Shown: positions 35,501 to 43,962 of the stretch, piece after piece
Position numbering within the stretch: position 1 is the stretch's first letter
Layout: every line of letters starts with the position of its first letter
Source: Chloroflexota bacterium
GTDB taxonomy: Bacteria; Chloroflexota; Anaerolineae; Anaerolineales; Villigracilaceae
Reading direction: 5' to 3'
DNA length: 64,000 nucleotides
Assembly: GCA_016213105.1 (NCBI GenBank)
Contig: JACRBN010000020.1
Location: 124,001 to 188,000 of the forward strand
Made by a program: the position numbers and the translations under genes
Notes under the pieces: model-generated
Told to the model about the DNA's origin: nothing
What the model saw: only the letters and a program-made list of their open reading frames with translations
Databases searched by the model: none

Positions 35501-38243
35501 GTATAACGCGCTGGGCGCGATGACTTCCCAAACCGATGCGCGCGGCTGCACCCTGGGCATGACCTACGATCTGCTTGGCCGCATGACGGGCAAGTCCTCC
35601 AGCGGCAGCGGATGCGGAACGCAGGTCAGCGCGACCTACACCTACGACGCCGGGAGCAACGGCATCGGCCGCCGCACTTCCACCAGCAGCAACGGCATCA
35701 ACAATTCGTGGACCTACGACAAGCGCGGGCGTGTGCTGAGCGAGACCGTCCAGGATGGAACCAGCTACACCACCAGCTACACCTACAACCTGGCCGACAT
35801 GCCCCTGACCATGACCTATCCGAGCAACAGCGAAACGGTCACCTACACCTACGACGCCCACAAACGCCTGAATACCCTCGCGGGAACCAGCCCCTACGTG
35901 ACCTCCAGTACCTACGATTCCGCCTCGCGCCTGACCGACCGCAGCCTGGGCAACGGGCTGAACCAGAAATTCGTCTACAACTCCTGGACGACCCAGGGCG
36001 GACGCCTGGACAAGATCGTGGCGGGTTCGGGCGCGTGGAATGCGGGCACGGAGACCTTCGCCACTTCCACCCTGCAAAAATTGGACTACACCTACGACGC
36101 CGCGGGCAACATCACCCAGATCACCAACCCGCTCATTTCGGAGACCCAGGCCTTCACCTACGATACCCTCGACCGCCTGACCAATGCCCAGGCCAGCGGC
36201 GCGACGACCGGCGCGTACAGTGAAAAATATTCCTACGACGCAACCACCGGCAGCCTGGCCTCCAAAACCGAGAGCGCCAACCCGGGCACGACCAACCTGG
36301 CCGCCTGGTGGAGCCTGGACGAGGCCAGCGGCCAGCGCAACGACAGCCACGGAACCAGTCACCTGAGCCTCACGCCCACCGTAGCCTCCGCCGGCGGCCA
36401 AAAGAGCAATGCGGCCAGTTTCAGCTCGAGCCCGTCCGGCGTCTTGACGGCCAACGACAACACAGCCATCAGCACCGGCGACAGCAACTTCACCCTGGTG
36501 GCGCATTTCTACCCGACCACCACCAGCGGGACGGCGGTGATCGTCAACAAGGGCTACGCCTGGAATTCGAACCTGCGCGACTACGGCCTGCTGCAATCCA
36601 ATTCCAACATCGTCTTTGCGGTGGGCAACGGCTCGACCAATGCCGCGGTCAGCGCCACATTTTCGGGTGTGAACCAGTGGCATACCGTGATCGCCTGGCA
36701 CGCCGCCACCACGGATACCCTCAACATCCAGATCGACAACGGGACACCGGTCACGGTTTCCTACAGCGGCGGGGCGATCGATTCCACCTACCCGTTGACC
36801 ATCGGCGCGCACGTCGGCGGGAGCTACGGCTTCAACGGCCTGATCGACGAAGTATCTCTGTACAAGCGCTACCTGAACGCAGACGAGCGCACCTGGTTGT
36901 TCAATGCGGGCAACAGCCGCTCCTACGCGGATGTAAAGGCCGCCTTCACCTACGCAGACGCCAACCACAAGCACGCCGTGACCGCGCTCGTGAACGGCAA
37001 CAGCTACACCTACGACGCCAACGGCAATATGACCGCGCGTCACGTCCTCGAAGGGAGTGCCTTCCAGGACTACACCCTGAGCTACGACGCGGAAAATCGC
37101 CTGGTACAGGTGAAGAAGAATAACGCCGTAATCGCCACCTTCACCTTCGACGCGGACGGAAAACGGGTAAAATCCGTGATGGGCAGCGAGACCATCCTGT
37201 TTGTCGGCGCACATTTCGAGATCAAGAACGGAAATCAGATCACCAAGTACTACATGGCAGGCTCGACGCGCATTGCGATGAGAAAATACACCGCCCCCCA
37301 ACCCATGACCGTGGAGTATATGTTATCTGATCATTTGGGCTCCACCTCCCTCACCGCGGACGCGGACGGGAACAAGGTGCTCGAAATCCGCTACAAAGCG
37401 TGGGGCGAAATCCGCGCCACGTGGACCAACGTGCCTGTCGACATCGATCCTGCCTACAAGATACCGCTGTATCAGTACACAGGTCAAGCCGCGTACCTCG
37501 ACGATCCACTCACCAGCGGAGTCACCGAGGGCTTCGGGTTAATGTTTTACCAGTCACGATTCTATGACCCGCAGTTAGGTCGATTCACCCAGGCGGATAC
37601 GATTATTCCAGGTGGCGTCCAGGGACTCGATAGATACGCGGGGATGAATAATAATCCAATAATATATACAGACCCCACTGGACACATTGCATTTTTAGCG
37701 GTTCTAGCAAATCCACTTGTTTGGGTAGCAGTAGTAGCCGTGGTCGTCTACGTGGCTGTTACAAGTGATCCTGAATTTCAAGCAGCAGCAAACACTGTAG
37801 CTACTCAAATCGGTGAAGCAGTGGAAACTGGAATAAGCCAAGTTGCCCAAATGGCACCAGGGAAAGGTAAAGCTCCAAATCCGAGTAAACAATGGAGGAA
37901 TACAGAAGCAACTGCTGAGGATGACGTTGGCGTTGCGCTTTCTCAATATTGCTTACAAAACCCAAAAGCATGTTTTTATATAAAGGCTTTCTCTCTGCTG
38001 TCTTCGATTGCTTATGTGGCAGGCGCCTTAGTTGACCCGAATGGTGATGACCTCGTAGAAGAAGAGCTTCCCCCAGTTCCGCCAGTACCCCCAACTAGCA
38101 CACCTCCTGCTACAGGTACTCCAACATCTTGCCCACCGCCACAGAGAGATTGCTCGAGCTCTCCATCCGATACCACAAAAATTAGTTTAACCCCGCCCAC
38201 TCCGCAACCTGTTAAACGTGGACATTGGTGGCTGGAGCAGTAA
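32592..38243 (+). CDS. RHS/YD-repeat surface protein, main part after the in-frame stop
   Basis: About 1,880 codons in the same frame as the preceding part; the first internal ATG is at 32619. It carries many YD-type repeats (for example YDAAGNITQITNP, YDANGNMTARH), which form the hollow RHS shell. A LamG-like insert lies at about 36295-36905 (AAWWSLDEASGQ to FNGLIDEVSLYKRYLNADE). The RHS core end is GFGLMFYQSRFYDPQLGRFTQADT...DPTGH near 37540-37685. A tip of about 185 residues follows, with a hydrophobic stretch (VWVAVVAVVVYVAV), then a Pro/Thr-rich end. The tip DNA is A+T-richer than the shell. The tip matches no toxin family I know. Confidence 0.85.
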   Translation, partial: STLHTQAGWVGMGWSLDSGYVERDTHGSTSEFDDDTYMINVNGVSSRLASSGVGSGYYHTMDENFWRIYHDSAADTWTVWDKEGNVYTFIEDIRIVYFDAQNNSQYLTARWYLTSTKNIFGKQMTYTYTTETKTVGGKTSVTAVYPDTITYANNRYQVKFVLQNRGDYPQAAVTDAAHHEFFRKRLQELQVLQDQDGNGSFETILRSYHFTYAADNSSTAIFPGQTFSAGAKRSTLVSIREFGLGNTSALPPTTFTYDGLHLTQASNGYGGSVTFAYELDYAEIAPDYHSTVGVSECSTWYKYAGSGAVSCANQNLNIAVATYASTAYDGDGSMVRPGGAYKLIAFAQKIVSGDPTPFALQFGLNYGSGAQYASETFTTEGQHSSVVTLPFGASTAEPLLKSAGQAKVLTFTYQFLTSMYRVTTKTVSDGNGHSYVYSYAYEGAAVNDEDHSDGVCPEGAPDSCHEYSPKYSQLRGHQYVTETAPDGKATVTKFFQDDARKGKPETVTVKDGAGTIMSMTLYTYSVNQTCSNGTWVDLNCYWVYTDAVESRTYNNNGTSYSYTRTDNTYESTYGNLVSAAEYAGAALYRTTSTYYFPNDSTNPPRYLVSLPAKTKVLDASGTQIAMTLYLYDGNTGDHQIPPTDGKLTAVRTQADGGNFSQVTYAYDSWGNRTSETTYSGYAAWNANPSSGARTTTTAYDSAYHTYALTVTNPLGQVTTLAYDYDNNGSNDFVLGVPTRETDPNGAQTRATYDPFGRITSVFRPNPDSGLPVSTASLVMQYQSEEPFITTITQQVDGSSYYSISRVYDGLGRQTKSVNYPGTAASVTQILNNQVTNGIYTSTLYPAFTTTQQSAPYVIGETVRYTTTTSNLNARTSTVTAPDTTSTVTFTNGLTSTVTDPRNNVTTSVKDVWGRTLTVTPPTGPAVTYTYDEQGNMLTATRGGATTTLTYNQAGQKTAMSDPDMGSWSYAYNALGAMTSQTDARGCTLGMTYDLLGRMTGKSSSGSGCGTQVSATYTYDAGSNGIGRRTSTSSNGINNSWTYDKRGRVLSETVQDGTSYTTSYTYNLADMPLTMTYPSNSETVTYTYDAHKRLNTLAGTSPYVTSSTYDSASRLTDRSLGNGLNQKFVYNSWTTQGGRLDKIVAGSGAWNAGTETFATSTLQKLDYTYDAAGNITQITNPLISETQAFTYDTLDRLTNAQASGATTGAYSEKYSYDATTGSLASKTESANPGTTNLAAWWSLDEASGQRNDSHGTSHLSLTPTVASAGGQKSNAASFSSSPSGVLTANDNTAISTGDSNFTLVAHFYPTTTSGTAVIVNKGYAWNSNLRDYGLLQSNSNIVFAVGNGSTNAAVSATFSGVNQWHTVIAWHAATTDTLNIQIDNGTPVTVSYSGGAIDSTYPLTIGAHVGGSYGFNGLIDEVSLYKRYLNADERTWLFNAGNSRSYADVKAAFTYADANHKHAVTALVNGNSYTYDANGNMTARHVLEGSAFQDYTLSYDAENRLVQVKKNNAVIATFTFDADGKRVKSVMGSETILFVGAHFEIKNGNQITKYYMAGSTRIAMRKYTAPQPMTVEYMLSDHLGSTSLTADADGNKVLEIRYKAWGEIRATWTNVPVDIDPAYKIPLYQYTGQAAYLDDPLTSGVTEGFGLMFYQSRFYDPQLGRFTQADTIIPGGVQGLDRYAGMNNNPIIYTDPTGHIAFLAVLANPLVWVAVVAVVVYVAVTSDPEFQAAANTVATQIGEAVETGISQVAQMAPGKGKAPNPSKQWRNTEATAEDDVGVALSQYCLQNPKACFYIKAFSLLSSIAYVAGALVDPNGDDLVEEELPPVPPVPPTSTPPATGTPTSCPPPQRDCSSSPSDTTKISLTPPTPQPVKRGHWWLEQ

Positions 38244-38310
38244 ACTAAATTTATTGCAACATATTCGTTTTTTGCCGTGATATCACCGTCGACTCCCCAT
38301 ATATGGCGTA

Positions 38311-39741
38311 ATGCTCATATCAAGGAACAACACTAATGAAAGTATCCTTAACATGATGAAATCTCAAAAAACACTAAGGCAATATTCACAAATGCTTGTC
38401 GCCAAAATATTATCTTTTTTAGGATATAAAACAAATGCGATAATGCAACTAGAAAAGATAATCCAGGAATGGCCTGAAGACTATAACCTGCTGTTGTTTG
38501 CTCTTCACTTACATCGAAACGAGGAAAACTGGGAAGAATACTTAAAATTATATGCACAATTTGAAAAATTCCATGCAGGTGATCTTTTCTACAACAGACA
38601 TTTTGGTTCAATTCTATTGGAATTTGGCCACTACGAAGAAGCGGCTGTGCGGCTCAAGTATTGCGTCGAAAACTGGGATATTTACACTCGGAATGACTTT
38701 GAACGAAATGTCACACTTGCTCGACTCGCAGTGTGTTATATCAATCTGGGCATGCTCAATGCAGCCAGCAACGCCATCGAAAAAGTGTCAGAGAAAAAGC
38801 CTTGGAATGCGGACGTCATTTATGCCCGTCTATTATTCAAGATTGCAGCCAGTCAATCCGAGACAATTCCTGGCTTTTTGGATGAGCAAATCACAAAATA
38901 CCCCTGGTTACCCTGCCTCTACTATTGGAAAGGACAATATGTTCGCGATTACTTACACAATTCGCAAGAAGCTTACCAACTTTTTGAGGCGGCTCTTGAA
39001 CGCACAAATTATTTGAAGATAAGAAGCGAGACCATCGGAAACGGATTCGGTGGAGAGTTCTATGCAAATTCATATTCCATGCTTCAAAGTGCTGTTGCTG
39101 CCTATATGCAATCGAATAAAAACAATATTTATAAGATCCTCTGGCTAGTATACCTAACTAAACTAAAAACTCTGAATAGTTTTATTGATACCCGTGCCAT
39201 GAGGATTTATATCCTGATTGAGGAAAATTTATTTGCCAAGGCAGAAGAAGAATGCAAAAAAGCTTTGAACAAACTTGAAGGGGGAAAGGCTTCTGATTAC
39301 TGGACTTTATTGGCTTTAGCGCAGAATAAAATGGGGAAATTGGATGAAGGATTTGCGAGTGCCAAACAAGCTATAACGCTAAATCAATATAATGATGAAG
39401 CATTGAATGTACTAGGAGATATTCAACTCCTGCAACATGATTGGACTTCCGCAATCCAAACTTACAAGGAAATCATCAAATCTAATCCATACGATTTTGA
39501 AGCATGGAAAAGGCTCGGAGTTTGCTATATAAATATAAAAGACTTTAAATCTGCGCAGTCATCTTTTGAAAAGACAATTCAAATTAATCCATCAGAAGCA
39601 GATGCGTGGGTTGATTTAGGAGATATTTACATGAAGTCTGGAAATAACGATTTGGCGCTATCTGCCTATCAAAACGGCTTAAAATACAGTTGGCTGGATA
39701 AAGCAAAAAAACAAACTGCGTTATTGAAAATAAAAAATTAA
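38311..39741 (+). CDS. TPR-repeat protein downstream of the RHS gene
   Basis: A 476-residue soluble protein made of tetratricopeptide-like repeats (DVIYARLLFKIAASQ, DYWTLLALAQNKMGKLDEGFASAKQAI, EALNVLGDIQLLQHDWTSAIQTYKEII, EAWKRLGVCYINIKDFKSAQSSFEKTI, ADAWVDLGDIYMKSGNNDLALSAY). No signal peptide is clear. It is distinctly A+T-rich compared with the chromosome and sits 67 nt after the RHS tip, so it probably travelled with the tip. It could be a tip partner, immunity factor or cargo; none is shown. The start is uncertain: ATG at 38311 is used, a second ATG pair is near 38353, and neither has a clear ribosome site. Confidence 0.75.
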   Translation: MLISRNNTNESILNMMKSQKTLRQYSQMLVAKILSFLGYKTNAIMQLEKIIQEWPEDYNLLLFALHLHRNEENWEEYLKLYAQFEKFHAGDLFYNRHFGSILLEFGHYEEAAVRLKYCVENWDIYTRNDFERNVTLARLAVCYINLGMLNAASNAIEKVSEKKPWNADVIYARLLFKIAASQSETIPGFLDEQITKYPWLPCLYYWKGQYVRDYLHNSQEAYQLFEAALERTNYLKIRSETIGNGFGGEFYANSYSMLQSAVAAYMQSNKNNIYKILWLVYLTKLKTLNSFIDTRAMRIYILIEENLFAKAEEECKKALNKLEGGKASDYWTLLALAQNKMGKLDEGFASAKQAITLNQYNDEALNVLGDIQLLQHDWTSAIQTYKEIIKSNPYDFEAWKRLGVCYINIKDFKSAQSSFEKTIQINPSEADAWVDLGDIYMKSGNNDLALSAYQNGLKYSWLDKAKKQTALLKIKN

Positions 39742-40535
39742 TTCGTGAAATTTGCGGCCTTGTCCCAGGCACTTTTCACACGCGCCAGGCGGTGTAAATT
39801 ATCCCGCCAATTTCACCACCGCGCGGAAGGTGTTGTAGGCGCTTAGCATCTCCCCCGCCTGGAAGCTGACCTGCGGGGGTGCTGCGCGAGGGCGAAGTCC
39901 GCGCCACGTGGACTTCCAGTCCCAGCACCACGCTGGCTTACAAGATGCTGCTCTACCAATATACAGACCAGGCGGCCTACCTCGACGATCCACTCACCAG
40001 CGGAGTCACCGAGGGATTCGGGTTGATGTTCTTGTCAATCTTCACCCATAATGCACAAGTGACATTCAGCCAAAGTGCGCCACGTTGCACAGTGGGTAAA
40101 TCGAATTATCCTCGCAAGCTACAACGCCGACCGCGAAGCGCCCCCGTGGGGAAACCGCCGGTGCAGTAAAACAGGCGACATGCAGGCTTTTTATTCGTTT
40201 AATCGTAAAAAACTTATGCTGAGCTTGTCGCAGCATTCGTGGACGGTTTGGGCAAACGATAGCCCAACCATAAAATCCAGCAGAATCGGGAAATTTTGGC
40301 TCATTGGGAATCGCCGTGATTAAAACCTTTTGGACACGGACCTTCGGCAGATGAACACGGAAAAACACGGATTTTTAAAGGCTTTTTCCGTGCGAATCCG
40401 TGTAATCCGTGTACAGAATCACGGCAGATCCCAGAGAGCCGAAATTTTATTACAGAAATGTAAATTTGCATCTGAAAATCAAAAGTATAATAAGCCATTC
40501 TCATACCCATCATTATCAAAGGAGAAACACCCCTC
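39742..40535. other. 794-nt gap with an RHS remnant and interspersed repeats
   Basis: No intact gene is supported. It holds the RHS fragment (39889-40032), an unrecognised stretch at 39780-39870, and repeat segments at 40235-40253 and 40393-40412 that match, reversed, parts of the 16.2-16.5 kb gap. The last 100 nt are A+T-rich and contain the AAAGGAGA site of the next gene. Confidence 0.6.
39889..40032 (+). pseudogene. Truncated RHS-core fragment
   Basis: The reading frame gives GEVRATWTSSPSTTLAYKML, then LLYQYTDQAAYLDDPLTSGV and TEGFGLMF. This aligns with the intact RHS core (GEIRATWTNVPVD..., LYQYTGQAAYLDDPLTSGV, TEGFGLMFYQ). A 38-nt stretch, 39978-40015, is identical to 37494-37531. The match stops at LMF, where the intact gene continues to YQSRFYDP. 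It is a broken core left downstream of the tip and TPR gene. Confidence 0.85.
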
Positions 40536-41117
40536 ATGAAAGCACTACGCATCCTCGGCTCGGAAATGATCCTCGGCTCCCTCGTGGTCATCCTGAGCGT
40601 CCTCACCGCCCTCGCCAGTTACCAGGGCTCCATCGCCGACTCGAAACAGAACGAGCACGAGATCAAGGCCATGCAGCAATTGAACGACGGCAACGCCGAA
40701 TACCTCAGCGCCAACCAATTCATCGTCTACGACTTCTCCATGTACGATGGCTGGTATACCACCGACGACGAGGAGAAGGCCGCCTACTACGAGGAGAGCT
40801 ACTCGCAGGAATTACAGGACTCCATCGCGAACAACCCCGATGACATCTTCGGCGAGGATTACTACAACGCCATGTATACCGAAGCCAATGCCTACTGGGA
40901 AGAATCGGATGCCAACTTCGAAACCGCGGGCGCGTGGGACAATCGCGGCGACGGCCTCCAGTTGGTCGTTCTCATCATGGCGCTCGGCCTGGCCTTCGCG
41001 GCCTGGGCTTCCCTGCTCAAGGAAGAGAACAACATGCGCATGGTCTTCTCCATCCTGGCCATCATCATGCTGGTCTACGGCCTCATCACCTACCTGGGCG
41101 TGCCCTCGGTGGCATAA
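40536..41117 (+). CDS. Hypothetical membrane protein with a large exposed middle region
   Basis: A 193-residue protein. One membrane helix lies at residues about 11-30 (MILGSLVVILSVLTALASY) and two near the C-terminus (LVVLIMALGLAFAAWASLL, MVFSILAIIMLVYGLITYL). Between them is an acidic, Tyr/Asn-rich region of about 110 residues, probably outside the cell. No family is recognised. AAAGGAGAAA precedes the ATG and a terminator follows at 41132, so it is a single-gene unit. Confidence 0.65.
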   Translation: MKALRILGSEMILGSLVVILSVLTALASYQGSIADSKQNEHEIKAMQQLNDGNAEYLSANQFIVYDFSMYDGWYTTDDEEKAAYYEESYSQELQDSIANNPDDIFGEDYYNAMYTEANAYWEESDANFETAGAWDNRGDGLQLVVLIMALGLAFAAWASLLKEENNMRMVFSILAIIMLVYGLITYLGVPSVA

Positions 41118-41131
41118 CCGGTCCGAACTGC

Positions 41132-41158
41132 AAGCCCGCCGCAATGGCGGGCTTTTTT
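41132..41158 (+). terminator. Rho-independent terminator
   Basis: AAGCCCGCC and GGCGGGCTT around GCAAT, followed by TTTTTT. Confidence 0.9.
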
Positions 41159-41164
41159 GATTCT

Positions 41165-41172
41165 GGTACAAT
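41165..41172 (+). promoter_or_regulatory. Extended -10 box just before the DUF1684 gene
   Basis: TGGTACAAT spans 41164-41172 and ends 7 nt before the ATG at 41180. This spacing suggests a leaderless mRNA. Confidence 0.5.
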
Positions 41173-41179
41173 CGCGCCC

Positions 41180-42007
41180 ATGTCGAATCCCGATCCCACC
41201 CAAAAATTAGCTAACTGGCAGGCCGAAATGGACGCCTCCCTGCGCGCGGAAAATAGCTGGCTGGCGCTGGCCGGCCTGTTCTGGCTTCAGCCGGGCGAAA
41301 ACCGCCTCGGCTCGGACCCTGTCAACGAGATTGTCCTGCCTGCGCGCGCGCCTGCCAGGCTGGGCGCGTTCCACTTTGACGGCGGCCAGGTCAGGCTCCA
41401 GGTGCTGGACGGGCGCCAGGTCCAGGTCAACGGGGAGGATGTCCGCGAAGCCATCCTCCAAACGGATCACGCCGATTCCCCCAGTTACATCACGCTGGAT
41501 GGGATGCGCATGCTGGTGATCGACCGCCCGCGGGGGATCGGCATCCGCCTGTGGGACAACCAGCGCCCCGAGCGGAAGACCCATCCGCCCCGCGAGTGGT
41601 TCCCGTTCAACGAGGCGCTTCGCGTCCCCGGGCTGTACACCGCCTACCCGCAGCCCAAACCTGTCCAACTGCCCGACACCTTCGGCGACACCCTGGACGG
41701 CTTCGCGGATGGGCAGGTGCGCTTCGAGCTTAACGGCGGGACCTGCACCCTCGACGCCAGCCAGACACCCGAAGCCAAACTGAGCATTCAATTCCGCGAT
41801 GCCACCAGCGGCAAAGGCACCTATCCCTCGGGCCGCTACTACGTCACCGATGACCCCGTCGTGGATGGACAGGTCATGCTGGATTTCAACTTTGCCTACT
41901 CCCCACCCTGCGCCTTCACAGGCTTCGCCACCTGCGTGTTTGCTCCCCCGCAAAACAACCTGCCCGTGCGGGTGGAAGCGGGCGAGATCTATCAGCGACA
42001 TCACTAA
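41180..42007 (+). CDS. DUF1684 family protein
   Basis: A 275-residue protein of the DUF1684 family, function unknown. The family core is visible: ENSWLALAGLFWLQPGENRLGSDP near the start, and TYPSGRYYVTDDP followed by DFNFAYSPPCAFTGFATCVFAPPQNNLPVRVEAGE at the end. Invariant Gly, Pro and Cys residues are kept. The longer in-frame start at 40934 would overlap the upstream gene and is rejected; the ATG at 41180 lies 7 nt after an extended -10 box. It ends before a bidirectional terminator shared with the ECF operon. Confidence 0.85.
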   Translation: MSNPDPTQKLANWQAEMDASLRAENSWLALAGLFWLQPGENRLGSDPVNEIVLPARAPARLGAFHFDGGQVRLQVLDGRQVQVNGEDVREAILQTDHADSPSYITLDGMRMLVIDRPRGIGIRLWDNQRPERKTHPPREWFPFNEALRVPGLYTAYPQPKPVQLPDTFGDTLDGFADGQVRFELNGGTCTLDASQTPEAKLSIQFRDATSGKGTYPSGRYYVTDDPVVDGQVMLDFNFAYSPPCAFTGFATCVFAPPQNNLPVRVEAGEIYQRHH

Positions 42008-42009
42008 AC

Positions 42010-42041
42010 AAAAAGCCACCGCAACGGTGGCTTTTGATTTT
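42010..42041. terminator. Bidirectional terminator between DUF1684 and ecfT genes
   Basis: AAAAGCCACC and GGTGGCTTTT around GCAAC. T-rich on both sides, so it can end both the plus-strand DUF1684 gene and the minus-strand ECF operon. Confidence 0.8.
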
Positions 42042-42053
42042 CGAGAGGGGACA

Positions 42054-42929
42054 TCATCCGCCCGCCAGGGCAAGCAGCGCAGGCGGCACCCAGAAGTCGC
42101 CCAACCCCAGCGTGCTGAGCGCCAGGGAGAACAGCAAAATCGCCAGGCCGACCCCGATCAAAATGCGATCCTTGAATTGATAGATCAGGTTTTGCAGCCA
42201 GGTGCGCGGACCGATACCGAAGGCGCGCAAATCCATCGCGTCGATGATGTCCTCGCTGCCAATGATGGCATGAATGGTGACGGGCACCATCAACGGTCCC
42301 AGCTTGCGCACCTGCTCGAACAGCCCGCCGCGGATCTTCTCCAGCTCGAAGCCGCGCGCGCGCTGCGCATCCATCGTCAACTGAAAGTCGCGGCTGAAGG
42401 TCGGGATGAAGCGCATGGTCAGGTCCATGGCGTAGGCGATCTTGTCGGGCAGTCCCAGCCCGCGGAAGGTGACGCCGTAGAAGGCGGGGTCGAGCGAGTA
42501 GGGAATCAGGACGGTCATGATGGCAATACTGAAGACGCGCACAAACATGCTTACCCCAAAGAAGGCGCGCTCCACGGTGATGTTCAACGCGGGCGTCCAG
42601 CCGAAAATGGAAAAGGAGGCTTCCAGGCGGCGGATCAGGTGCTCCTGTTCGTACACCTCCGTCCCGCCGCGGCCCGTCAGGAACGTAAAAAACGAGAAGA
42701 TCAACACAAAGCCGACGATGAACAGGATCGCGCGGCGGATCTCATCCCAGCGCACGCCCGAGGTCAGCAGGGTGAACAACGCAATGAACGCAAAAAACAA
42801 CAGGTAGCGCGCGTCCCAAAAGGCGAGCGTCGAGAAAAGGAAACAGCCATAGAACATGATCCAGGCGCGCGGATCGAACGACTGGATGAAGGATTTTTCA
42901 CGTTTGCGGTAACGCCAGGCGACGAGCAT
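42054..42929 (-). CDS. ECF transporter transmembrane (T) component
   Basis: A 291-residue membrane subunit of an energy-coupling-factor vitamin or metal importer. Features: several hydrophobic helices, IPYSLDPAFYGVTFRGLGLPDKIAYAMDLTMRFIPTF, and the coupling motif MDAQRARGFE, the A-R-G signature that contacts the ATPases. A second ARG-like segment (DLRAFG) occurs later. The start at 42929 follows AGGAA; the longer frame reaching 42977 enters a palindromic repeat. It is the last gene of the ATPase-S-T operon. Confidence 0.85.
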   Translation of the reverse strand: MLVAWRYRKREKSFIQSFDPRAWIMFYGCFLFSTLAFWDARYLLFFAFIALFTLLTSGVRWDEIRRAILFIVGFVLIFSFFTFLTGRGGTEVYEQEHLIRRLEASFSIFGWTPALNITVERAFFGVSMFVRVFSIAIMTVLIPYSLDPAFYGVTFRGLGLPDKIAYAMDLTMRFIPTFSRDFQLTMDAQRARGFELEKIRGGLFEQVRKLGPLMVPVTIHAIIGSEDIIDAMDLRAFGIGPRTWLQNLIYQFKDRILIGVGLAILLFSLALSTLGLGDFWVPPALLALAGG

Positions 42930-42940
42930 AATATTCCTAT

Positions 42941-42969
42941 GCAGGGGCGACCCGACAGGTCGCCCCTGC
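42941..42969. repeat. 12-bp inverted repeat between ecfS and ecfT
   Basis: GCAGGGGCGACC and GGTCGCCCCTGC with a CGACA loop. It looks like an interspersed palindrome. It lies between operon genes, so it may tune expression of the T component rather than end the transcript. Confidence 0.8.
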
Positions 42970-42983
42970 GATATCAATTCGAA

Positions 42984-43925
42984 TTAACGACCCGACTGTT
43001 TCTGGACCGCCGCATACGCGCCCACCAGCAGCGGGACAAGGATGGCGGCGAAGATCAGGTTCGGGCCTGCCGCGGGCAGGAACTCGCCCACGATGGCGGC
43101 CGCGGGGCTGAAGCCGTTGATCCAGATATCGGAGATGGCCGCGAAGCCAATGCCCAGCAGGTTGCCCAACATGCCCCAGATGACAGCCTCGCCCAGGTTG
43201 ACATTCTTGGCAAAGGCAAAGCGCACGACCAGCACCAGCACGAAGCCGATCAACACCGAGATGCCCGCAGTCACGGCGATGGGCTGATCGCCAAAGACGC
43301 CGTTGTTGACGTCATAGAACATCATGTTCGTCTCGCCGCTGTTCATGAAGTAGATGGCGGTGGCGATCACGGCCAGCGCGCCGCCGACCCACAACACCAT
43401 GTCGGTGGCTTTCCTGCGGTCCGCAAACAGGGCAGGCAGGCCAGCAATGAAGCCGACCAGGCCATTGCCGATGCTCCACTGCGGAGACAGGCCGAAGCCC
43501 GTAATGGCATCCCCGAACATGTTGCCGACCGCGCCCGTAAAGAAGCCGACGATCGGGCCGAAGGCATAGCCGAAGAACATCGGGATGGCGATGGCGGGAC
43601 GCAGCGCAACCTGACTCAGCGAGGGGATCACGAACACGGTGGCGTTGAAGTACCAGGAGAACACGGCATACAGCGCCGCGCCGATGGCCATCCACACCAC
43701 TTCGCGGGTGCCCACTTCCCAGGCCTTGTTGTCCTTGCTGAAGAAGTAGACCGCAAAGGCCAGCAGCAGGCCAACGACCACGAACAGGAAGCGCAGGCCG
43801 AGGGTGTTGCTATCGGTCTGGAAGCGCTCGATGCCCAGCATGTTGCCCAGCACGAACACGATGATGGCAAAGATGGCGAAGATCGCCACCAGCCAGGTCA
43901 AAACAGAGGTCAAACGTTTATCCAT
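42984..43925 (-). CDS. ECF transporter substrate-binding (S) component
   Basis: A 313-residue membrane protein, longer than the usual 170-220 residues for S components, with N-terminal and C-terminal extra helices. The S-component core is PSLSQVALRPAIAIPMFFGYAFGPIVGFFTGAVGNMFGDAI, followed by further helices. Substrate cannot be read from sequence; no riboswitch is seen upstream. It sits between the ATPase and the T component, so this operon encodes a self-contained group I-like ECF importer. Confidence 0.8.
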   Translation of the reverse strand: MDKRLTSVLTWLVAIFAIFAIIVFVLGNMLGIERFQTDSNTLGLRFLFVVVGLLLAFAVYFFSKDNKAWEVGTREVVWMAIGAALYAVFSWYFNATVFVIPSLSQVALRPAIAIPMFFGYAFGPIVGFFTGAVGNMFGDAITGFGLSPQWSIGNGLVGFIAGLPALFADRRKATDMVLWVGGALAVIATAIYFMNSGETNMMFYDVNNGVFGDQPIAVTAGISVLIGFVLVLVVRFAFAKNVNLGEAVIWGMLGNLLGIGFAAISDIWINGFSPAAAIVGEFLPAAGPNLIFAAILVPLLVGAYAAVQKQSGR

Positions 43926-43962
43926 CTCTCATTCTCCTTTTGAAAAATATGGATGAAGCCAG

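Noticed and set aside
33816-37301. A 1,161-codon open frame on the minus strand opposite the RHS gene
   Set aside because: It mirrors the YD-repeat coding sequence. The repeated sense codons (TAC, GAC, ACC) leave few stops on the other strand, and no domain or ribosome site supports it.
39799-39993. Minus-strand ORF ending QAGEMLSAYNTFRAVVKLAG
   Set aside because: Most of it is antisense to the RHS remnant and the end matches no family I know.
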